Of a DNA stretch of 5,061 nucleotides, positions 1 through 5,061 are shown in pieces (positions within the stretch are counted from its first letter, which is position 1; the number at the start of each line of letters is the position of its first letter). The notes under the pieces are model-generated. The model worked only from the letters and a program-made list of their open reading frames with translations, made no database searches and was not told the origin of the DNA. The DNA is from Burkholderiales bacterium (GTDB lineage Bacteria > Pseudomonadota > Gammaproteobacteria > Burkholderiales > Burkholderiaceae_C). The translations under genes and the position numbers were made by a program. Location of the stretch: contig SXXD01000173.1 in NCBI GenBank assembly GCA_005789685.1, forward strand, positions 1 through 5,061, read 5' to 3'.

Positions 1-5
1 AAGGT

Positions 6-1088
6 TTGAGTCGCCCCGCTTCTAAAGCCCAAAAAAGCCTTACTTCACGAAATAAACGCTCGTGGGGGGCGCTTCTGACCCTCTCGACTTTGACCGTTTT
101 GGCTCTATTGGCAACGACTTTAGCTTGGCTTCAACTGCCGATGGGTTTCAAGCCCCAAGTTTTGACCTCATTACCTAGCCCTCAGGTGCTTGATCTTTCC
201 ATTGAGTTGGGAACCTCGCCCAAAGGCGTCGCGCAAGCCATTGCTGATTCGGGTGCCGATGTTGCCCCCCCATTGCTTCTGCTTTGGTTTCGGCTGTCGG
301 GGCAAGATCGTGCGATCAAAGCTGGGAGTTACGAAATCACGCCAGACATGTCGCCGCGCATGGTTCTGAACATGCTAGCCCGTGGTGAGGAAAGTTTGAG
401 GTATGTCACCCTGGTCGAGGGTTGGACCTTCAAACAGGTGAAGCAAGCTTTGGCCAAGGCTGGTAACTTGAAAGGTAGCACACAAGGCATGTCGGACGAT
501 CAAATCATGGAGCTATTGGGCCGTCCCAATGTGCATCCTGAAGGACGTTTCTATCCTGATACCTACAGTTATTCAAAAGGCTCGAGTGATTTGGCTGTGA
601 TGAACCGCGCACTCAAAGCCATGGACCGACAGTTGGCCAAGGCATGGGCGCAAAAGCCCGCTAATTTTACACTCGACAGTCCAGATGACCTGCTCATTCT
701 GGCCAGTATTGTTGAAAAAGAAACAGGCCGTGCCAGCGATCGTCCTTTGATTTCATCCGTGTTTCACAACCGACTCAAAATTGGCATGAGATTGCAAACC
801 GACCCCACCGTCATTTACGGTTTGGGCGATGCCTTTGATGGCAATTTAAGACGCGTAGATTTGCGAACCGATACCCCTTACAACACCTACACGCGTCCAG
901 GCTTGCCGCCCACGCCCATCGCCATGCCGGGCAAAGCGGCTTTGAAGGCTGCCTTGGGGCCTGCACCGTCTAACTTTCTTTATTTTGTAGCGAAAGGCGA
1001 TGGCAGCAGCCATTTCAGCCAGTCGCTGAACGAGCACAATAACGCGGTGAACAAATACCAACGCGGAATTTCCAAACAGGACCCCTGA
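6..1088 (+). CDS. mltG: Endolytic murein transglycosylase MltG (YceG-like); 5' end uncertain at window edge
   Basis: MltG is an inner-membrane lytic transglycosylase that cuts nascent peptidoglycan strands inside the chain and is thought to set glycan length. The 360-residue reading has a basic N-terminus, one membrane segment at about residues 20-42, then a periplasmic domain. The family signatures are clear: ASIVEKETG at 233-241, where E237 lines up with the catalytic glutamate (E218 in E. coli); RLQTDPTVIYG at 262-272; YNTY and GLPPTPI at 292-306; and a C-terminal SHFS...EHN..V..Y block at 335-351. E. coli MltG has about 340 residues, so the domain is complete. The start is open to doubt: the only candidate ahead of the membrane segment's core is a TTG at position 6. 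The AAGG at 1-4 sits too close to it to be a good ribosome site, and the frame stays open to the left edge, so the true start may lie outside the window. It is the first gene seen of the mltG-tmk-holB-ycfH operon. Confidence 0.95.
   Translation: MSRPASKAQKSLTSRNKRSWGALLTLSTLTVLALLATTLAWLQLPMGFKPQVLTSLPSPQVLDLSIELGTSPKGVAQAIADSGADVAPPLLLLWFRLSGQDRAIKAGSYEITPDMSPRMVLNMLARGEESLRYVTLVEGWTFKQVKQALAKAGNLKGSTQGMSDDQIMELLGRPNVHPEGRFYPDTYSYSKGSSDLAVMNRALKAMDRQLAKAWAQKPANFTLDSPDDLLILASIVEKETGRASDRPLISSVFHNRLKIGMRLQTDPTVIYGLGDAFDGNLRRVDLRTDTPYNTYTRPGLPPTPIAMPGKAALKAALGPAPSNFLYFVAKGDGSSHFSQSLNEHNNAVNKYQRGISKQDP
1078..1081 (+). promoter_or_regulatory. Ribosome binding site supporting the GTG start of tmk
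   Basis: AGGA lies 10 bases before the GTG at 1092, inside the last codons of mltG. It supports GTG as the initiation codon of tmk, as no ATG lies nearby that would keep the conserved N-terminal strand before the P-loop. Confidence 0.5.
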
Positions 1089-1091
1089 TTC

Positions 1092-1724
1092 GTGCACCAC
1101 GCTTGGTTTATCAGTTTTGAAGGCATCGATGGGGCAGGCAAGTCAACCCACATCGAAGGCTTGGCCCAGTGGTTCAAAAGCCGCGGTCATGTGGTCGCGC
1201 TAACGCGCGAGCCTGGCGGCACCCCTTTGGCTGAAAAATTTCGAGCGCTGGCATTGCACGAATCGATGGACCCCTTGACCGAAGCCTTGCTCATGTTTGC
1301 TGCCAGACGTGAACATTTAATCAATGTCATTGAACCCGCACTGGCAAGGGGCGAAGTGGTACTGTGCGATCGCTTCACCGATGCTACTTTTGCTTACCAA
1401 GGCGGTGGTCGCGGTTTCGATTGGGAAGTTTTGAAGACACTCGAAAAAATGGTGCAACAGGTGCCAGCCAGCTCATTGCGTCAACCTGATTTGACCATTT
1501 GGTTTGACCTGCCACCCTCGGTGGCAGCAGAGCGTTTAAGTGCCGCTCGTGTTCCTGATAAATTTGAATCTCAACCTCAATCTTTCTTTCAGTCTGTGAG
1601 GGAGGGCTATGCCAAAAGAATGCTCGAAGCGCCTTCTCGTTTTGCTCAGATACCTGCTGATCAATCGCGTGATGCAGTGTGGTCCGATGTTTTAAAGGCC
1701 GTTGAAACGGCTTATGCCAAATGA
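1092..1724 (+). CDS. tmk: Thymidylate (dTMP) kinase
   Basis: This cytoplasmic enzyme phosphorylates dTMP to dTDP with ATP, an essential step in dTTP supply. The 210-residue length matches the family (213 in E. coli). Visible motifs are the P-loop [11 protein letters not shown] at 9-19, TREPGGT at 38-44, the DRF motif at 93-95 followed by the substrate-contacting AYQGGGRG at 101-108, and a C-terminal lid around 148-160 with basic residues R148, R153 and K157. The P-loop carries no extra arginine and the basic residues sit in the lid, as expected of bacterial type II enzymes. The start is GTG, 3 bases after the mltG stop and in the same reading frame as mltG. The stop overlaps the holB start (ATGA). 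Expression is therefore probably coupled to both neighbours. All key motifs are intact. Confidence 0.97.
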   Translation: MHHAWFISFEGIDGAGKSTHIEGLAQWFKSRGHVVALTREPGGTPLAEKFRALALHESMDPLTEALLMFAARREHLINVIEPALARGEVVLCDRFTDATFAYQGGGRGFDWEVLKTLEKMVQQVPASSLRQPDLTIWFDLPPSVAAERLSAARVPDKFESQPQSFFQSVREGYAKRMLEAPSRFAQIPADQSRDAVWSDVLKAVETAYAK

Positions 1725-2725
1725 TTGACGCTGCACCCTGGATTCATAAACAAACACTGGCCTTGCTTTCGCAAAAAGGCCATGCGTGGCTGCTTCAAGG
1801 CCCTTCTGGTTTAGGTCAGTACGAATTGGCAACAGCCATAGTGAGCGCTTGGTTGTGTGACTCTGATACGGCATTGACGCAAGGTGCTTGTGGCCAATGC
1901 GGCAGTTGTCACGCCCTGAGTGTGCATACGCATGCCGACTTGTTTGTGCTCATGCCAGAAACTATTTTGCTCGATTTGGGTTGGCCGTTGAGCGAAAAAG
2001 CGCAGTCAGAAATTGACAATAAAACACGCAAGCCCAGCAAAGAAATTCGCATTGATGCCATGCGAGATGCCATTGAGTTTTCGCAGCGCACCAATGCACG
2101 AGGCAAGGGCAAAGCGGTCTTGGTATTTCCGGCCGAGCGCATGAACCATGTCACCGCCAATGCCTTGCTGAAAACCTTAGAAGAGCCACCTGGCGACGTC
2201 AAGTTTGTGTTGGCCACAGAAGCCGCGCATCAATTGCTACCCACCATACGAAGCCGTTGCTTGAGTCACACCATGGCTTGGCCTTCGACGCCAGAAGCTG
2301 TGACTTGGCTTCAAGGCCAAGGCCTGTCATCTGAGGATGCGCATGCGTTGCTCAAAGCTGCCGGCGGCCGGCCCGATGAAGTGTTGAAGCAGCGCAGTTT
2401 GGGTCAGACCATGCCGTGGTGGTCCAAGTTCCCCAAAGCCATGATGACGGGAGACGCAAGTTATTGTTCCGATTTGCCACCTTCAGAAGTGATTGATGCC
2501 TTACAAAAGCTCTGTCACGATTTGCTCATGGTGCAAACTCAGGCCAGTTTGCGCTTTTTCAACGAAGCCGACCTGCCCAAATTGAAGGTATCGTCTGCGA
2601 AATTGACAGCTTGGTTTAAACGTTTGTCTGAAGCGGCCAAAACATCTGAGCATCCTTTCAATGCGGGCCTGATGCTTGAAGCGCTTTGCACTGAAGCACG
2701 CGAAGTCATGAACAGCGCCACCTAA
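1721..2725 (+). CDS. holB: DNA polymerase III subunit delta' (clamp loader)
   Basis: Delta-prime is the stator of the clamp-loader complex that opens the beta sliding clamp and loads it on primed DNA. The 334-residue protein shows an AAA+ fold. A degenerate P-loop, [11 protein letters not shown] at 27-37, has Q33 where an ATP-binding lysine would stand; delta-prime subunits commonly lack ATP binding, so this is not a defect. Four cysteines, C46, C57, C60 and C63, match the zinc module. [11 protein letters not shown] at 147-157 is the sensor 1 region, and IRSRC at 176-180 holds the SRC motif whose arginine acts on the neighbouring subunit's ATP. AGGRPDE at 214-220 begins the lid region. An insert at about 81-108, between the zinc module and the IDAMR strand, appears to be a betaproteobacterial trait (from memory). 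The ATG overlaps the tmk stop by 4 bases, and no strong ribosome site precedes it, which suggests coupling. Confidence 0.95.
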   Translation: MIDAAPWIHKQTLALLSQKGHAWLLQGPSGLGQYELATAIVSAWLCDSDTALTQGACGQCGSCHALSVHTHADLFVLMPETILLDLGWPLSEKAQSEIDNKTRKPSKEIRIDAMRDAIEFSQRTNARGKGKAVLVFPAERMNHVTANALLKTLEEPPGDVKFVLATEAAHQLLPTIRSRCLSHTMAWPSTPEAVTWLQGQGLSSEDAHALLKAAGGRPDEVLKQRSLGQTMPWWSKFPKAMMTGDASYCSDLPPSEVIDALQKLCHDLLMVQTQASLRFFNEADLPKLKVSSAKLTAWFKRLSEAAKTSEHPFNAGLMLEALCTEAREVMNSAT

Positions 2726-2726
2726 T

Positions 2727-3536
2727 ATGTACACCGACTCTCATTGTCATCTTTCATTTCCTGAGCTGCTTGGACAGTTGCCAGAGATTCGCCAAAAAAT
2801 GCAGGACGCCCATGTCACGCGTGCTTTGTGCATTTGCACCACCATCGAAGAGTTTGATCAGGTGCACCAATTGGCTAAGACTTACGATAATTTTTGGAGC
2901 ACCGTTGGCGTGCATCCTGACAATGAAGACATTTACGAACCTACGGTTCAAGATTTGGTAGAGAAGGGACAAATGCCCCGTGTCATTGCCATTGGAGAAA
3001 CGGGGCTTGATTATTATCAGATGTCAGAACGCAAAGGGGGCCGCTCCATTGCGGACATGGAATGGCAGCGTGATCGCTTTAGAAACCACATCAGGGCAGC
3101 ACGCCAAATTCAGCTTCCGATGGTGATTCATACCCGCGCTTCATCCGACGATACGATTCGCATTTTGAAAGAAGAGGGTGAAGCAGGAGACCCAAGCAGT
3201 GCCGGTGGCGTATTTCACTGCTTCACTGAAACTCAGGCAGTGGCCAAGGCGGCCCTGGATTTGGGGTTTTACATCTCTTTTTCGGGTATTTTGACCTTCA
3301 AAACAGCTCAAGAATTGAGGGATGTGGCGGCATGGATGCCCCTTGATCGAATATTGATTGAGACTGACAGCCCTTATTTGGCACCTGCTCCTTATCGTGG
3401 CAAGACCAATAACCCATCGTATGTTCCTTTTGTGGCCAAAATTTTGTCCGAACTGAAAGGCATGACACCTGAGCAAATTGGTGAGCTGACAAGCACCAAT
3501 TTTGATCGCCTTTTTCCTAAGTTACAGGCCAATTAG
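2727..3536 (+). CDS. ycfH: TatD-family metal-dependent hydrolase (YcfH type)
   Basis: TatD proteins are TIM-barrel hydrolases of the amidohydrolase superfamily. Characterised members are metal-dependent DNases with 3'-5' exonuclease or AP-endonuclease activity; the role of the YcfH branch is less settled. The 269-residue protein (265 in E. coli YcfH) has every expected metal ligand: H6 and H8 in DSHCHL, E91 in AIGETGLDYY, H135 in VIHTR, H164 in FHCF and D214 in ETDSPYLAP. The ending PYRGKTNNPSYVPFV followed by the TSTNFDRLF helix is also typical. The ATG begins 1 base after the holB stop with no clear ribosome site, so translation probably depends on holB. I assign YcfH rather than TatD proper from its position after holB; TatD proper is linked to the twin-arginine export genes in enterics. 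Confidence 0.94.
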   Translation: MYTDSHCHLSFPELLGQLPEIRQKMQDAHVTRALCICTTIEEFDQVHQLAKTYDNFWSTVGVHPDNEDIYEPTVQDLVEKGQMPRVIAIGETGLDYYQMSERKGGRSIADMEWQRDRFRNHIRAARQIQLPMVIHTRASSDDTIRILKEEGEAGDPSSAGGVFHCFTETQAVAKAALDLGFYISFSGILTFKTAQELRDVAAWMPLDRILIETDSPYLAPAPYRGKTNNPSYVPFVAKILSELKGMTPEQIGELTSTNFDRLFPKLQAN

Positions 3537-3546
3537 TCTTCGATTT

Positions 3547-4227
3547 ATGCTTATAAATTACTTTAAAAAACAATATAAGTACATTGTTTATATTGGGTTA
3601 TTTATTCATTCCACATTCAGCTTCGCAGGATCGTACGAGGACTTTTTCATTGCCATCAAAAATGATGAAGTTAAAGTTATTTCTAGCTTATTGGTGCGTG
3701 GTTTTGACCCGAATACCGTTGATATAAATGGAGAGCCCGCCATTCTAAACACCCTACGGCATGGTTCATTGAAATCATTTGAGCTGATTGCCAAGCAACC
3801 CAAGCTCAAGATAAATGTTTTCAACAGCCATGGCGAATCCGCCTTGATGCTGCTTTGCTTAAAAGGTGAGCTCGAACTTGCCAAAATGCTCATCAGGCGC
3901 GATGCTGACATCAATCATCCTGGTTGGACGCCGTTGCATTACGCGGCAACGGGTGGTCATACGGCCATCATTCAACTGTTACTTGAGGAAAGCGCCTACA
4001 TTGATGCTGAATCTCCCAATGGCACAACGCCATTGATGATGGCGGCACGTTATGGCAATGAAAAAGCGGTGCAATTGCTGATCAACGAAGGCGCAGATTT
4101 GACATTGAAAAATCAATTGGGATTGACCGCATTGGATTTTGCAGTTGAAGGAAGACGGCCCGAATCGATTAAGTTGCTGCAATCTGCATCTAGGTCCGCG
4201 GAAGAAGCCAATAGCAAGCCTAAGTGA
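3547..4227 (+). CDS. Small secreted ankyrin-repeat protein, function unknown
   Basis: This 226-residue protein has a Sec-type signal peptide and about five to six ankyrin repeats. The N-terminus has lysines at 7, 8 and 11, a hydrophobic stretch at 12-24, and a likely signal peptidase I site after SFA at 25-27, so the mature protein would start GSYEDFF and act in the periplasm. Repeats run at about 29-60 and 61-93 (both degenerate), 95-125, 126-158 (GWTPLHYAATGGH), 159-191 (GTTPLMMAARYGN) and 192-214. The tail at 215-226 is polar. Ankyrin repeats bind proteins; no catalytic motif is visible, and the partner cannot be read from sequence. I chose the ATG at 3547 because it gives a compact signal peptide; a TTG at 3502 would add 15 residues and overlap the TatD gene. 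No clear Shine-Dalgarno site precedes the ATG, which starts 10 bases after the TatD stop. I recall similar proteins following TatD genes in Comamonadaceae, which would support a real, conserved linkage. The first 75 bases are much richer in A and T than the rest. Confidence 0.88.
   Translation: MLINYFKKQYKYIVYIGLFIHSTFSFAGSYEDFFIAIKNDEVKVISSLLVRGFDPNTVDINGEPAILNTLRHGSLKSFELIAKQPKLKINVFNSHGESALMLLCLKGELELAKMLIRRDADINHPGWTPLHYAATGGHTAIIQLLLEESAYIDAESPNGTTPLMMAARYGNEKAVQLLINEGADLTLKNQLGLTALDFAVEGRRPESIKLLQSASRSAEEANSKPK
3571..3595 (+). repeat. Inverted repeat (RNA hairpin) in the signal-peptide codons of the ankyrin gene
   Basis: CAATATAA at 3571-3578 is the exact reverse complement of TTATATTG at 3588-3595. 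In RNA the stem could extend inward by two G-U pairs and one A-U pair to a 3-base loop. It lies 24-48 bases after the start codon. The stem is AT-rich and so only modestly stable; chance in an AT-rich tract is possible. Confidence 0.4.
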
Positions 4228-4293
4228 GTTAGCTTTAGAGCTATTAACTGCCCAGGCTGGGGATAGTGCTTATGGTTGTTTGACTTAACTCAC
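4224..4293. repeat. 8-base inverted repeat spanning the ankyrin stop codon
   Basis: GTGAGTTA at 4224-4231, which includes the TGA stop, is the exact reverse complement of TAACTCAC at 4286-4293. The arms are 54 bases apart. Inside lies a smaller 5-bp hairpin, TAGCT/AGCTA, at 4230-4243, and a CCCA/TGGG dyad at 4251-4261. None is followed by a T-run, so I do not call a terminator here. Confidence 0.3.
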
Positions 4294-4304
4294 CATGATA
4301 TAAC
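4276..4304 (+). promoter_or_regulatory. Possible extended -10 sigma70 promoter pointing right
   Basis: TATAAC at 4299-4304 matches the -10 consensus at five of six positions and is preceded by TGA at 4296-4298, giving the TGn extension. A weak -35, TTGTTT at 4276-4281, stands 17 bases upstream. Transcription would start near 4311 and run toward the 3' end of the - strand acylase gene. The surrounding DNA is AT-rich, which makes chance matches more likely, and no convincing gene lies downstream on this strand. Confidence 0.3.
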
Positions 4305-4336
4305 TTTATACGATGTATATTATGTTAAGTAAAGTT
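4302..4336. repeat. 7-base inverted repeat with an inner dyad, just after the promoter-like site
   Basis: AACTTTA at 4302-4308 is the reverse complement of TAAAGTT at 4330-4336. Between them TATAC at 4307-4311 pairs with GTATA at 4315-4319 around a 3-base spacer. A further pair, ACTTAAC at 4283-4289 and GTTAAGT at 4324-4330, brackets the -10 element. This could be operator-like or an RNA fold, or simply AT-rich chance. Confidence 0.25.
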
Positions 4337-4402
4337 TCTGTCAATGAAAGATGAATCAAAGAAACAAGCGGTAAATCTTCCAAGAGCCCCTCTCTCAACC
4401 AG

Positions 4403-4424
4403 GATGGCCCCTTTCAGGGCCATC
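4403..4424. terminator. Stem-loop between the convergent genes, probable terminator without a U-tract
   Basis: GATGGCCC at 4403-4410 pairs exactly with GGGCCATC at 4417-4424 around a 6-base loop. It lies 5 bases beyond the stop of the - strand acylase gene, the usual place for an intrinsic terminator, and is by far the most GC-rich stem in the gap. Neither side carries a proper T-run in the direction of transcription, so it may act weakly, serve as a 3' stabilising stem, or stop both convergent transcripts with help from Rho. Confidence 0.5.
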
Positions 4425-4429
4425 ACTGC

Positions 4430-5061
4430 TTAAAAATTCAATTTCAAAGTCTGAGTTGAACCGGAGGTTGACATCCTTAAAGGTCGGTACTTGGTTTGAC
4501 CCCATTCAGCCTTCATGTCTTGGTAACGCGAAGAAAAAGGATGGCCGCTTTGACCTGTTTGGTAAATAAAGCCAGACTCATCTAGGTTGGACAGATCGTA
4601 AACAGCTCTCATAGAGGCCGCATGACGCGTTGCAAAAGGCACCGTGGCGCTACTGGTCCAGTATTGACCCACATTGACCGTGAAGTTATCACCACCGCTT
4701 GGCCCCGTAACGTCAAAGAATGACGCCAGAGCTTTGACGTTACCAAAAGGCCTGTGTGCACTAAGGGCTGGATGAGCACGCCCCCAATTCCATTCGGACA
4801 CATTAGGGCCCTGCATGGCCAAAATTTTATCCAAAGCGGTATCGAGTGCCGTGTTCATGAGCGTCTGGCATCCGGCCTCACCACACCAAGACTTATCTTG
4901 AGTGGCTAAAACACCTTCGATGGCAGGCCGAAAAGCACGTTTACCAAACAAAGCCTTAAAACGTGTCTCACCCAATTTGGGAATGAGAATGGCGCGAGTC
5001 ACTTCGTCAATCCAAACGGCATAAATCAAAGCGCCGGCTGAATCACGGGTCATGTCTCCCT
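4430..5061 (-). CDS. Penicillin acylase-family (Ntn) hydrolase, C-terminal part only
   Basis: About 209 C-terminal residues of a penicillin acylase-family protein are present; full members are about 750-850 residues. These are exported Ntn hydrolases made as a precursor and cut into two chains; they hydrolyse amides such as penicillin G or acyl-homoserine lactones. Counting from the methionine at 5053, recognisable parts are the DSAGALIYAVW helix at 4-14, a cysteine pair C57/C62 that may form a disulfide, WNWGRAH at 88-94, GPSGGDNFTVN at 117-127, SMRAVYDLSN at 147-156 and GQSGHPFSSRYQD at 167-179. The end TLKLNF is polar to hydrophobic with no added domain. The methionine at 5053 is not the true start: the frame stays open upstream with Gly-Asp, as in the interior of the family, and the AGGGAG before it is only 2 bases away. 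The catalytic N-terminal serine of the beta chain and the substrate pocket are outside the window, so substrate cannot be assigned. It is convergent with the ankyrin gene and not part of the operon. Confidence 0.9.
   Translation of the reverse strand, partial: GDMTRDSAGALIYAVWIDEVTRAILIPKLGETRFKALFGKRAFRPAIEGVLATQDKSWCGEAGCQTLMNTALDTALDKILAMQGPNVSEWNWGRAHPALSAHRPFGNVKALASFFDVTGPSGGDNFTVNVGQYWTSSATVPFATRHAASMRAVYDLSNLDESGFIYQTGQSGHPFSSRYQDMKAEWGQTKYRPLRMSTSGSTQTLKLNF

Noticed and set aside
846..1177. Antisense frames on the - strand opposite mltG and tmk, and similar frames opposite holB, the TatD gene and the ankyrin gene.
   Set aside because: They are shadows of well-identified genes, with no domain features or ribosome sites of their own.
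1799..1829. Loss of the Walker A lysine in HolB (Q33).
   Set aside because: Delta-prime clamp-loader subunits normally have a degenerate P-loop and do not hydrolyse ATP; E. coli delta-prime also lacks it.
2360..2372. GC-rich palindrome made of two GCCGGC copies inside holB.
   Set aside because: It encodes the conserved Ala-Gly-Gly-Arg-Pro stretch of delta-prime proteins, so protein sequence and codon choice explain it.
3502..3546. N-terminal extension of the ankyrin gene from a TTG at 3502.
   Set aside because: It overlaps the TatD gene by 35 bases, has no ribosome site, and would put 15 extra residues before a normal signal peptide that begins at the ATG at 3547.
3548..3557. TATAAA-like -10 sequence at the start of the ankyrin gene.
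   Set aside because: No -35 lies at a suitable distance, and it falls inside the coding start; the AT-rich tract makes such matches likely by chance.
4344..4433. A 29-codon + strand frame from ATG at 4344 to TAA at 4431, downstream of the promoter-like site.
   Set aside because: There is no Shine-Dalgarno site, the codon use is poor (AGA, AGG, AGG), no domain is recognisable, and its end is built from the stem-loop. It is best taken as chance unless conserved.
5051..5061. AGGGAG before the ATG at 5053 (- strand) read as the true start of a small gene.
   Set aside because: The spacing is only 2 bases, the frame is open to the window edge, and the residues match the interior of penicillin acylases.

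Overview
The window looks like ordinary chromosomal DNA of a betaproteobacterium. The most likely source is a freshwater Burkholderiales of the Comamonadaceae type (Limnohabitans-, Rhodoferax- or Polaromonas-like). This rests on the gene order mltG-tmk-holB-TatD hydrolase, on the style of the DnaH/HolB and Tmk proteins (for example the PDKFES lid stretch of Tmk and the long insert after the zinc site of HolB), on a secreted ankyrin protein directly after the TatD gene, and on the roughly even base composition. The genus is an inference; no search was run.

Layout. Positions 6-3536 hold four tightly packed genes on the + strand: mltG (endolytic murein transglycosylase), tmk (thymidylate kinase), holB (DNA polymerase III delta-prime subunit) and a YcfH-type TatD metal-dependent hydrolase. 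The gaps are 3 bases, a 4-base ATGA overlap and 1 base, so this is almost certainly one operon with translational coupling. It joins cell-wall glycan-strand termination, dTTP supply and clamp-loader assembly, an arrangement also seen in E. coli (mltG-tmk-holB-ycfH). A small ankyrin-repeat protein with a signal peptide follows at 3547-4227, 10 bases after the TatD stop, and is probably the last gene of the transcript.

Positions 4228-4429 are a 202-base, partly AT-rich gap between convergent genes. It holds several short inverted repeats, one extended -10 promoter-like sequence pointing right, and a stem-loop just beyond the end of the - strand gene. From 4430 to the right edge is the C-terminal part of a penicillin/acyl-homoserine-lactone acylase-family protein on the - strand; its start and catalytic serine lie outside the window.

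I found no mobile element, CRISPR array, tRNA, rRNA or clearly new system. The points most worth a second look are the structured gap at 4224-4430, the small secreted ankyrin protein of unknown role attached to a housekeeping operon, and the hairpin at the start of that ankyrin gene.
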